A stretch of DNA of 64,000 nucleotides, from NCBI RefSeq assembly GCF_019219075.1, contig NZ_JAHUWJ010000012.1, forward strand, positions 1-64,000. The letters run 5' to 3'. Under the pieces are notes generated by a model, which saw only the letters and a program-made list of their open reading frames with translations, was not told the DNA's origin and ran no database searches. Shown here piece by piece: positions 8,911 through 16,444 of this stretch. A program made the translations under genes and the position numbers. Each line of letters opens with the position of its first letter. Within the stretch, counting starts at the first letter, position 1. The DNA is from Chitinophaga sp. sic0106. GTDB lineage: Bacteria; Bacteroidota; Bacteroidia; Chitinophagales; Chitinophagaceae.

Positions 8911-10500
8911 TTATTTCAATGCCTGTTGAATTTTATTACTCAGGCGATAATCCACCATCCCATTGAACCCGGTCATCTTCGTGGCACTGCTGATGGCAGA
9001 AAGTGCAGGCATTACCGTTTCCGTTCTTGCGGTTTGTGTGATCTTGTATCCATTCCCTTTCAGGTAATTATTAATCATATTCAGGTGCTCATCATACACA
9101 ATATTCCCCCAGGGTATATTGATCAGATCCCTCGCACGTGCCTGCGGAGCAATACCTGTATAATAGCCACCAGAGCCACTTGCATTAGTAGTAGCAAAGT
9201 TGATGGCATATAAATCAGCCAGGTATTTTTTCTTACCGGTACTATCGTACATGGATATATTAAAATCAATAAAACCAACCGGCTTACCATAGGTGGTATC
9301 CCCCACCAGCTGCACAGTCATATACGGACGCAGGTTATTGAGCGTAAGCTCACTGGCAGAAGCCGTATTGCGACTGGTAATAAAAAATACATTTTCCAGT
9401 GCCAGGCCTCCAGGATCAGCCGTCGAAAAATTCACCTCCGTTTCCAGTTCTATGGTTTTGGCAACTGCCTGCAGTTTATCATTGTACTGATAATTGTACA
9501 TTAACTTACCCTTGGCAGCTGCAGGCGCAATCAGATTATCCAGGTATTCAGCCGTAGATACCGCACCACCGCCATTGTAGCGCAGGTCCACGATGAGGTT
9601 ATTTATACCGGCAGCTTTAAACTTGGTGAAAGCCTCGTCTATAGCGGTTTTTGTATTAGTAGGATCACCACTGGAATTAGTGACGCTGGAATAAGTATAC
9701 AGTACAAAGTAGCCCACTTTTTTGGCACCCATAGTAAGTACAGAATCAAATGCTACAGGATTCACATTGTAGGTACCTGCTGCGAGGTTAGCCGTAAATG
9801 TGCTGCCATCCGGTCTTTGAAAGCCCACTGTAACATTGGATGAATTCAAAATCGCATTATATGCCTGATTCAGAAAGGTCGTGGTAGTATCAAATTTATT
9901 ATTACCATTTATAGAGATGATTTCGTAACCTCTCGTCACCCCTACCTTCCCGGCAGGACTGTTTTTGTCGGCATACAGCACAAAAAAGCGCACCTTTTGA
10001 TTAGTGGCATCCCACGCAGCACCATAATCCAGCCCCACATCCCCGCTGGTAGCAGCAACTGTAGTAGCGGCAGACACCCCATTGAGCAGCTTATTCGTTA
10101 ACGAACCGGTACGGTCCAGGAAACTGTAATGGTCATACGGCCTTTTGGTAGTAGGATTAATCGCATACTGCGCCATCGTACTCAACAACACATCGGCAGA
10201 ACTGTACTTACTGTCCAGCGGATTAATGACTGGTACAACGGAATACCAGAAGTAGGTCGGCAACCCTTGTGCCTTATTGCGGCCACCATCAGCGTAGGAT
10301 ACCTGCATAATATTATACATCAGGTATTTAAGGGAGTCCTCGGCAGATAAGGCGGTAGTACCGTTGCCATTACCATTACCTCCTCCTCCGTTACCATTAC
10401 CATCGGTGGACAGCTTGTCTTTCCGGCACGAAAAAAACAATGCCAGGCAGCACGCAGCCAGGGTAAACTTACCGGCGAATTTGTGAAGTTGCTGTTGCAT
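8911..10500 (-). CDS. S41 family C-terminal-processing-like peptidase, lipoprotein
   Basis: 529 residues. The N-terminus is a lipoprotein signal (LALFFSC, Cys25) followed by a Gly/Asn-rich linker, so the protein is membrane-anchored. A PDZ-like segment (residues about 150-240, KVGVTRGYEIISINGN) precedes the S41 catalytic fold. The motif NTASASEL holds the likely catalytic Ser381, and YGKPVG the likely Lys406, 25 residues later as in the Ser-Lys dyads of Prc/CtpA proteases. Natural substrates are unknown. It lies 38 nt downstream of the CBM9-like gene on the same strand, so the two are probably co-transcribed. Confidence 0.88.
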   Translation of the reverse strand: MQQQLHKFAGKFTLAACCLALFFSCRKDKLSTDGNGNGGGGNGNGNGTTALSAEDSLKYLMYNIMQVSYADGGRNKAQGLPTYFWYSVVPVINPLDSKYSSADVLLSTMAQYAINPTTKRPYDHYSFLDRTGSLTNKLLNGVSAATTVAATSGDVGLDYGAAWDATNQKVRFFVLYADKNSPAGKVGVTRGYEIISINGNNKFDTTTTFLNQAYNAILNSSNVTVGFQRPDGSTFTANLAAGTYNVNPVAFDSVLTMGAKKVGYFVLYTYSSVTNSSGDPTNTKTAIDEAFTKFKAAGINNLIVDLRYNGGGAVSTAEYLDNLIAPAAAKGKLMYNYQYNDKLQAVAKTIELETEVNFSTADPGGLALENVFFITSRNTASASELTLNNLRPYMTVQLVGDTTYGKPVGFIDFNISMYDSTGKKKYLADLYAINFATTNASGSGGYYTGIAPQARARDLINIPWGNIVYDEHLNMINNYLKGNGYKITQTARTETVMPALSAISSATKMTGFNGMVDYRLSNKIQQALK

Positions 10501-10538
10501 AACAATTAGGGCTATATGAAATATTTTTTGTCAGCTAG

Positions 10539-11336
10539 CTATTTGTGGGTGACCATGATCTGCCGGGTCCAGAAATCCTTCGGATAAAAGAGATTTTCCA
10601 TTCCGGGGCCTGTTAATCCGGCCGGCATCGGAGGCGGTGTTTTGCCTTCTTTTTCTGCCGCCTGCATAGCAGCCATCCGGTCTTTTACTTCCTTTTCTTT
10701 TGCTTTACGATCGTCGCGATTGAGCGGATTTACCTTAAACCGGTATGCGATGGGCTTATCGTTGCTGATAGTTAAACCAAGGTATTGCAGCGGGATTGAC
10801 AGCTCACATACCACGTTGCCCTGATCATCCATTGATGCGGCAGATTCGATTTGCTTATCATTTTTAACGGGCAATACGCCATCCGGAACGCCCACAAGCC
10901 CCTCTACACTAATCTGTTTGGCGTTCTGCAGGATACTGCGCTGCCATTCTACTGAATTACGTTGATTTTGGGATTCCACTACCTCTGGCGCCTCTTCTCC
11001 CAGCAACGGGAAGGTAATGGAAGAAACAACCTTCTTTTTCCCGGTCGGATTTACGGAAAACGTAAAACCCGCCCGCATTATTTTCATCTGACTCACCTTA
11101 TCCGGTGAACTAATTACAACATACAGGTTGCTGGAATCGTTCGCTATGGTGTAAAATAGTTTAGCATCATTGTTATAGAACGTCAGTGGCTTTGGCCATT
11201 CATTTGCCTTGCCATCGATTTTGAGTCCTGCCGGCGCCCATTTATTAGGATCCTCATCCTGGGCATTCACTGTAACTGAAAATAGCAAACCGGCCACTAT
11301 TGCGGTTCCGGCTAAAATTGACCTGTTAAATTTCAT
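10539..11336 (-). CDS. Secreted protein with CBM9-like beta-sandwich
   Basis: 265 residues from ATG 11336; an upstream ATG four codons earlier is possible but adds nothing before the signal peptide (MKFNRSILAGTAIVAG, cleavage after NAQ). The segment GLKIDGKANEWPKPLTFYNN and SSNLYVVISSPD match the start of DOMON/CBM9-like domains in Bacteroidota. The C-terminal half has a charged helix (RKAKEKEVKDRMAAMQ) and a Pro-Met-rich stretch. Function is unknown; this fold often binds glycans or haem. It precedes the S41 peptidase gene in a likely two-gene operon. Confidence 0.75.
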   Translation of the reverse strand: MKFNRSILAGTAIVAGLLFSVTVNAQDEDPNKWAPAGLKIDGKANEWPKPLTFYNNDAKLFYTIANDSSNLYVVISSPDKVSQMKIMRAGFTFSVNPTGKKKVVSSITFPLLGEEAPEVVESQNQRNSVEWQRSILQNAKQISVEGLVGVPDGVLPVKNDKQIESAASMDDQGNVVCELSIPLQYLGLTISNDKPIAYRFKVNPLNRDDRKAKEKEVKDRMAAMQAAEKEGKTPPPMPAGLTGPGMENLFYPKDFWTRQIMVTHK

Positions 11337-11450
11337 GAAAAACAACATTATTTCGGGCCATAAGATAGCTATTTCTCAACAAGGTAAGCAAAAACATTTT
11401 CGGGTGAACGGGGAGTCGATGAAAGGGCAATATTTCGGGGTGAATGCGCA

Positions 11451-11492
11451 AAAAAGGACCGGGTGAAAAGGAATGGTTCCCTTTCACCCGGT
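11451..11492 (-). terminator. Terminator downstream of serA
   Basis: A 16-bp stem with one mismatch (11458-11473 with 11477-11492, 3-nt loop). On the minus strand it is followed by TCCTTTTTT. It lies about 190 nt after the serA stop codon. Confidence 0.75.
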
Positions 11493-11609
11493 TTATTATT
11501 TTAATTGTGTAGCATTTCAGGAAGCAAAACCTGGGGGTTTGCTGGTATACTTCCGCGCTGTGTGCGGGCGGCTTTCTTCTGGTTTCCGACAAACAAGCTG
11601 CTTGGCTGC

Positions 11610-11678
11610 TTTGCGAGCAAAAAAAGCGCTCCTGGCGCGGAAGGCGCCGTTGCTGGCTTAAACCATTTTGCGAGCAAA
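11610..11678. repeat. Two copies of the palindrome TTTGCGAGCAAA in the serA 3' region
   Basis: Exact 12-nt palindromic copies at 11610-11621 and 11667-11678, 57 bp apart. The spacer also holds a GC-rich palindrome (ggcgcggaaggcgcc). The stretch from 11493 to 11682 otherwise shows no believable gene. Confidence 0.7.
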
Positions 11679-11682
11679 GAAC

Positions 11683-12918
11683 CTAGTACAGCAATCTTGT
11701 CTTAATCGTATGCGGCACTTCCTTCAATAATGCCAGGGCTTCGGCAGACAACTGCTTGTCCACGTCCAGCACTACATAACCAATATTATCGTTGGTTTTG
11801 AGGTACTGCCCAAGGATATTGATTTTATTGGTAGAAAGCGCGGTGTTGATAGCCGACAATACCCCTGGCACGTTCTCGTGAATGTGCAGGATACGGTGGG
11901 TATTTTCAACTGCAGGCACGCTGATAGCAGGCACCGTATGGGAACCAAAGCTGGCACCTTTTTCCAGGTAGTTCAGCATTTTGGCACTAACGTCGAGGCC
12001 TATATTATGTTGTGCTTCTTCCGTACTGCCACCGATATGCGGAGTCAGTATCACGTTTGGCAGTTTTTGTAATGGTGTGGAGAAGGCAGCGCCGTTCTTC
12101 TCAGGTTCTACCGGAAACACATCAATGGCAGCACCGGACAGCTTTCCGGCTACCAGCGCATCTCTCAGGGCTTCCAGGTCTACTACCTCGCCACGCGCAT
12201 AGTTGATGAAAATAGCTCCCGGTTTGGCATAAGACAGCTCCTCTGCTTTGATCATATTAGCAGTGGATTTATTGGATGGCACGTGCAGGGAAATGATATC
12301 TGCCTGCGCAAACAAGTCTTTCATCGTGCGGATCTGTGTGGCATTTCCCAGCGGTAGCTTGGTTTCCACATCATAATACATCACGTTCATCCCCATTGCT
12401 TCTGCCAGCACGCTCACCTGTGAACCAATGTTACCATAACCTACGATGCCAAGCGTTTTACCACGCAGCTCATAGCTGCCGGTGGCTTCTTTCATCCAGG
12501 AGCCGTTATGCGCAGCGTTGTTCTTATCTATAATACGACGAATCAACATGATAGACAGACCTATTACCAACTCTGCTACTGAGCGGGTGTTAGAGTAAGG
12601 TGCGTTAAACACCACCACACCAGCTTCTGTAGCTGATTTCAGGTCTACCTGGTTGGTACCGATACAGAAACAACCAATCGCCTGGAGCTTCTTGGCAGCA
12701 TCCAGTACATTCTTGGTTACATGTGTTTTGGAACGGATTCCCAACAGGTGTACATCTTTAATTTCTGCTATCAGGTCTTCTTCGCTCAGCGCCCCCGACA
12801 ACTTACGTACCGAATAGCCCGCGTTGGTGAACTCTGCAACAGCGGCATCGCTGATGTTTTCCAACAATAAAATGCTAATCTTCTCCTTCGGATAACTTGT
12901 CAATTTGTGCTGATCCAT
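11683..12918 (-). CDS. serA: D-3-phosphoglycerate dehydrogenase
   Basis: 411 residues, the size of the E. coli-type enzyme. It oxidises 3-phosphoglycerate with NAD to start serine synthesis in the cytosol. Visible: a substrate domain split around the NAD domain, the dinucleotide motif GYGNIGSQ, the catalytic-region motifs INYARGEVVD (Arg) and TPHIGGSTEEAQ (His), and a C-terminal ACT domain (from about residue 335, HENVPGVLSAINTALS) that in this family binds serine for feedback inhibition. It is a single-gene unit with a good promoter at 12999-13029 and a terminator near 11458. Confidence 0.95.
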   Translation of the reverse strand: MDQHKLTSYPKEKISILLLENISDAAVAEFTNAGYSVRKLSGALSEEDLIAEIKDVHLLGIRSKTHVTKNVLDAAKKLQAIGCFCIGTNQVDLKSATEAGVVVFNAPYSNTRSVAELVIGLSIMLIRRIIDKNNAAHNGSWMKEATGSYELRGKTLGIVGYGNIGSQVSVLAEAMGMNVMYYDVETKLPLGNATQIRTMKDLFAQADIISLHVPSNKSTANMIKAEELSYAKPGAIFINYARGEVVDLEALRDALVAGKLSGAAIDVFPVEPEKNGAAFSTPLQKLPNVILTPHIGGSTEEAQHNIGLDVSAKMLNYLEKGASFGSHTVPAISVPAVENTHRILHIHENVPGVLSAINTALSTNKINILGQYLKTNDNIGYVVLDVDKQLSAEALALLKEVPHTIKTRLLY

Positions 12919-12998
12919 AGTATTATATATAATTATATGTGTATTCCTTTATGGCAATTGGCTTAATAATTGCTGGTTTCGTGGGCATTAACAGGGCA

Positions 12999-13029
12999 CA
13001 AATCTACTGGATGTTTAAGAATAATCAAA
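12999..13029 (-). promoter_or_regulatory. serA promoter (TTTG, 19 bp, TAGATTTG)
   Basis: On the minus strand TTTG (13029-13026) and TAGATTTG (13006-12999) are separated by exactly 19 bp, an ideal Bacteroidota promoter. The expected transcript starts near 12992, leaving a leader of about 75 nt before the serA ATG. Confidence 0.82.
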
Positions 13030-13150
13030 TACTTAGTATTTTATTTTAGATTCTATCTAATCAACCCAGGAAATTGTTTCATTTTTTCCAACGCAAGTCA
13101 CTATCTTTTTCTTAAAAATGCGTTAAAATAGGAAAACAGCGGCTTTTTTA

Positions 13151-13183
13151 TTTGGGCGTGGTTAACATTCGTAAGTAATTTTG
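13151..13183 (+). promoter_or_regulatory. Promoter of the beta-lactamase-fold lipoprotein gene
   Basis: TTTG at 13151-13154 and TAATTTTG at 13176-13183, 21 bp apart, about 58 nt before the ATG at 13241. Confidence 0.7.
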
Positions 13184-13240
13184 TGTTAATGAATTAACCG
13201 TTCGGGAAACATAGGCATTAAAAGAGTCACACACTTCATA

Positions 13241-14449
13241 ATGAAGCGATTGAAAGCAGCAGGCATCTTACTCACTATTTCAGGAGTTGTAATCATATCA
13301 AGCTGTCAGAGCACAGCAGCACGCAAGGCGGCAGAGAAAACAAAAAAGGCGGCAGACAGTGCACTATACACACTAAAGCTAACGGCAGCTCAACAGGATG
13401 CCATTTTACATGCACCAAGGACTATCCAGCTCCAGGGAGAACTGGAAAATTTCTATAGTAAGTTTGTGCGTACAGGCTTCAACGGTGCCATGATAGTGGC
13501 CAGAAAAGGGGTGATTATTTTTGAAAAATACCATGGCCTGGAAAACTACCGGACCAAAACCCCTATCATCGATTCCTCCTCCTTCCAGCTGGCATCTGTA
13601 TCCAAAACATTCACCGGCGCAGCAGTGCTGTGGCTGGCCGACAAAGCAAAGCTTTCACTGGATGATAGTCTGCAAACATTCTTCCCGGAATTCCCGTACA
13701 AAGGGATTACCGTAAAGATGCTGCTGGACCACAGAAGCGGTCTTCCTAACTATTTGTATTTCTGCGACAGCCTCTGGAAAGAACCGTCCCGGTTCATCAC
13801 CAACGATGAAGTAATCCGCCTCATGGAATTACACCGGCCGCGGATTCAACATCTCCCTAACACACATTTCCAGTATTGTAACACCAACTACCTCCTGCTG
13901 GCTTCCATCATTGAAAAAGTAAGCGGACAAAAATATGCTGACTTCATGCAGCAAACGTTTTTTAAGCCACTGGGCATGACCAGCACCTTCGTGTATGATC
14001 CTGCATCCGCTGTTAGGCCGCACCAGACGCAGAGCCACAAGTACAACGGACAACTGGAGCCCGATACGTATTTTGATGGTGTCATGGGCGATAAAGGTAT
14101 TTACAGTTCCGCACGTGACATGCTCAAATGGGACCAGGCATTATATTCCGGTAACCTGTTAAAGGAAGAAACCCTGAAGGCAGCGTATACACCTTACAGC
14201 CATGAAAAACCAGGCATCCGTAACTACGGCCTGGGATGGCGACTGATGGTATATCCGGACAGCTCCCGCAACATCATTTACCACAACGGCTGGTGGCATG
14301 GAAATAACACCGTGTTTTACCGCTTTATACAAGACAGTACTACACTCATTATACTCGGCAATAAATACAACAGAGGCATCTACCATGCGGTAAAACCCAT
14401 CCGGGAAATGCTGGGTCATGGAGATGGAGAAGAAGCCGGTGAAGAGTAA
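13241..14449 (+). CDS. Serine hydrolase, beta-lactamase/class C fold, lipoprotein
   Basis: 402 residues with a lipoprotein signal (VVIISSC, Cys near residue 22) and an Ala/Lys-rich helix after it. The Ser-x-x-Lys motif is Ser119-Val-Ser-Lys122 in LASVSKTFTG; the Tyr-x-Asn motif is YCN in the segment FQYCNTNYL; the third box is probably HNGWWHG. This is the layout of D-alanyl-D-alanine carboxypeptidase/esterase-like members of the class C family. The substrate cannot be told from sequence, and most such chromosomal proteins are not resistance enzymes. Its stop codon directly abuts the stop of the convergent CDF gene. Confidence 0.88.
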   Translation: MKRLKAAGILLTISGVVIISSCQSTAARKAAEKTKKAADSALYTLKLTAAQQDAILHAPRTIQLQGELENFYSKFVRTGFNGAMIVARKGVIIFEKYHGLENYRTKTPIIDSSSFQLASVSKTFTGAAVLWLADKAKLSLDDSLQTFFPEFPYKGITVKMLLDHRSGLPNYLYFCDSLWKEPSRFITNDEVIRLMELHRPRIQHLPNTHFQYCNTNYLLLASIIEKVSGQKYADFMQQTFFKPLGMTSTFVYDPASAVRPHQTQSHKYNGQLEPDTYFDGVMGDKGIYSSARDMLKWDQALYSGNLLKEETLKAAYTPYSHEKPGIRNYGLGWRLMVYPDSSRNIIYHNGWWHGNNTVFYRFIQDSTTLIILGNKYNRGIYHAVKPIREMLGHGDGEEAGEE

Positions 14450-15430
14450 TTACAAACCGTGCTTTCGGTTAGGTAATACATTATCGCGGCTCCAGGTGAT
14501 TTCTCCGGTAAAAGGGTGACTTCTTACCGGACATTCCGCCTTCAGGCAGTAATGACAACACATCGGGATACAGGGGTCTGTATGGATAAAGCATTCGGTT
14601 TCTCCGTTTTCAAATTCCTTGCTGACCAGCTCCTCTACCCTTTTTACTTCGTCGTGCACTTCATTTAATTCCAGATAATAAGGCAGGGTAATATGGCAAT
14701 CAATGTGATAATTGTTGCCATATTGCTGTGTCCGCATATTATGAATATCGATCCAGTTATGCCGGCGATTGGCGGATAATACTTTAATCACCCGATCCAC
14801 AACCTGCATATCTGTTTCGTCCATCAGCCCTGAAATAGAGCGGCGCATCAGCCGGTATCCATTGATCAGAATCAGTACTCCCATCACTACAGACACGGCA
14901 GGGTCCAGCCAATGCCAGCCGGTAAAATGAATGACCACCAGGGCTATAATCAGGCCCAGACTACTATACACATCCGTCATAATGTGCTGGCCGTTACCAC
15001 TGATGGTAAGGGAGTTCAGTTGCTTGCCGGAGCGGCGCAGATACAGGCCCAAGACCAGGTTGGCCACTGTAGTGGCACCCAGCAGCCAAAGACCGTTTTC
15101 TACCTGGTGCAGTTCTTTGGGATAAATGAAGTACTGTACAGCTTTTACGAGGATTAATATGCCGGCAAAAAATATCATGGCTCCTTCAAAACCAATGGAG
15201 AAGAACTCTACTTTTCCATGGCCGTAAGGATGGTTTTCATCTTTAGGCTTACCTGCGAGGTAAATGCTGTAACTGGCAAAGGCGCCTGCTACTACGTTGA
15301 TGATTGACTCCAGTGCATCCGACAGGATGGCCACGGAGTGGGTTAGCATATACGCAAGGAATTTCGCAGCGGTAAGTATAAAGCTCACTGCCAGCGAAAT
15401 GAGTATAATGCGCAGTTCTTTTTTAAGCAA
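14450..15430 (-). CDS. Cation diffusion facilitator (CDF) metal transporter
   Basis: 326 residues, six predicted membrane helices and a cytosolic C-terminal domain. Family motifs: ILSDALESIIN in helix 2, HPYGHGKVEFF after helix 3, and ISGNGQHIMTDVYSS in helix 5 with metal-ligand His/Asp. CDF proteins export Zn2+, Fe2+ or similar ions by proton antiport. The C-terminus has an unusual Cys/His cluster (CIPMCCHYCLKAEC), probably a metal site. The start is TTG at 15430: an in-frame TGA lies two codons upstream and the next ATG would delete most of helix 1. The stop codon abuts that of the convergent lipoprotein gene. Confidence 0.9.
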   Translation of the reverse strand: MLKKELRIILISLAVSFILTAAKFLAYMLTHSVAILSDALESIINVVAGAFASYSIYLAGKPKDENHPYGHGKVEFFSIGFEGAMIFFAGILILVKAVQYFIYPKELHQVENGLWLLGATTVANLVLGLYLRRSGKQLNSLTISGNGQHIMTDVYSSLGLIIALVVIHFTGWHWLDPAVSVVMGVLILINGYRLMRRSISGLMDETDMQVVDRVIKVLSANRRHNWIDIHNMRTQQYGNNYHIDCHITLPYYLELNEVHDEVKRVEELVSKEFENGETECFIHTDPCIPMCCHYCLKAECPVRSHPFTGEITWSRDNVLPNRKHGL

Positions 15431-15538
15431 GGTTCAGCTTTTTGTTATTATATACAGCGAAGGTAATCAAATTGTTATTCCACGGATCATTATCAAAATA
15501 TATCCATGCCCGTTAGGTGATGCAGGTATAAATAAGTA

Positions 15539-15567
15539 AAGCAGCCACACACATGGCGTGGCTGCTT
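15539..15567 (-). terminator. Terminator after infC
   Basis: A 10-bp inverted repeat (aagcagccac / gtggctgctt) 22 nt after the infC stop codon. On the minus strand it is followed by the T-rich TACTTATTTATA. Confidence 0.6.
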
Positions 15568-15588
15568 AAATATCAGAACCCTTGAAAA

Positions 15589-16272
15589 TTACTGAGCGCC
15601 TTCTTCCGGCTTGCTTTCAGCTACGCGCGGCTCTTTAGGCTCTTTAGGCTCTTTAGGCTCTTTATTTTCTTTAGGCTGTTTGTCTTTTTTCTTTGCTGTT
15701 TTTGGGGCAAAGATGGCAATCATACGTTTACCTTCCATGGTTGGCATCCCTTCCAGACCACCTACTTCGGCGAGTCTTTCAGCGAATTTCAGCAGGATCA
15801 GCTCACCACGTTCTTTGAACATGATAGCACGACCTTTAAACTGAACATAGGTTTTCACCTTATTACCGTCTTTCAGGAATTTTTCAGCATGTTTTGCTTT
15901 GAAGTCGAAGTCATGATCGTCGGTGTTTGGCGTAAAGCGGATTTCTTTCACCTCGCTTTTATGCGCATTCGCCTTCATTTCTTTTTCCTTCTTCTTCTTC
16001 TCGTAAAGGAATTTGTTATAATCGATGATGCGGCATACAGGTGGCGCTGCGTTTGGAGAAATCTCCACCAGGTCTAATGCCTGTTCTTCTGCCATACGCA
16101 GAGCGTCTTCTGTTTTATAAACACCCACCTCTACATTGTCGCCTACCAACCTTACTTCAGGCACGCGTATCATTCTGTTGGTACGGTGTTCCTGTTGTTG
16201 TTCTCTGCGAAAATTAGGGTTTCTGTTGCCCCTGTTGCCACCGTTAAAACTTGGTTTGGGTCTGTTTTGCAT
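15589..16272 (-). CDS. infC: Translation initiation factor IF-3
   Basis: 227 residues from ATG 16272 (MQNRPKPSFNGGNRG); the longer frame from 16344 is unlikely because it lies within about a base of the predicted transcription start. The N-domain is seen in RMIRVPEVRLVGDNVEVGV and RIIDYNKFLYE, the C-domain in VKEIRFTPNTDDHDF and KAHAEKFL-like segments. IF-3 binds 30S subunits, prevents premature joining and checks initiator tRNA. Two additions to the usual 170-180 residues: a Gly/Asn/Arg-rich N-terminal tail and a Lys/Pro/Glu-rich C-terminal tail with repeated KEP units. It lies downstream of thrS on the same strand but has its own promoter. Confidence 0.95.
   Translation of the reverse strand: MQNRPKPSFNGGNRGNRNPNFRREQQQEHRTNRMIRVPEVRLVGDNVEVGVYKTEDALRMAEEQALDLVEISPNAAPPVCRIIDYNKFLYEKKKKEKEMKANAHKSEVKEIRFTPNTDDHDFDFKAKHAEKFLKDGNKVKTYVQFKGRAIMFKERGELILLKFAERLAEVGGLEGMPTMEGKRMIAIFAPKTAKKKDKQPKENKEPKEPKEPKEPRVAESKPEEGAQ
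15629..15664 (-). repeat. Four tandem 9-bp repeats in the infC tail
   Basis: The unit ggctcttta (plus strand) occurs four times without mismatch and encodes KEP triplets in the C-terminal tail of IF-3. Such an array can change in length by slippage without breaking the frame. Confidence 0.9.
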
Positions 16273-16300
16273 TAAAAAAATAAAAGTTAAGTAATTAATT

Positions 16301-16336
16301 GTCCATAGTCCATGGTCCACATTCCTGCCATGGACC
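16301..16336 (-). other. infC leader element with GTCCAT repeats and hairpin
   Basis: The short infC leader holds three steps of gtccat(a/g) on the plus strand (16301, 16308, 16315) and a matching inverted copy ccatggac (16328-16335), so the RNA can fold into a 6-8 bp hairpin between the promoter and the start codon. Role unknown; autoregulation is possible. Confidence 0.5.
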
Positions 16337-16351
16337 CTAAACAATTTCTTG

Positions 16352-16359
16352 CAAAGTTA
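16352..16359 (-). promoter_or_regulatory. infC promoter (-7 element TAACTTTG)
   Basis: TAACTTTG on the minus strand matches TAnnTTTG exactly. It would start a transcript near 16345 with a leader of about 70 nt. No clear -33 TTTG. Confidence 0.65.
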
Positions 16360-16444
16360 ATGTGAAATTCCATAGCAATAAACATACCTGAAAATAGTAA
16401 TGTTCATCTAGTTATATTCTTTTTTTCCACATTTATGAATGACT

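Noticed and set aside
13241-14449. Antibiotic-resistance beta-lactamase
   Set aside because: The Ser-x-x-Lys fold is shared with many esterases and peptidases; the lipoprotein anchor and third motif do not support a true AmpC.
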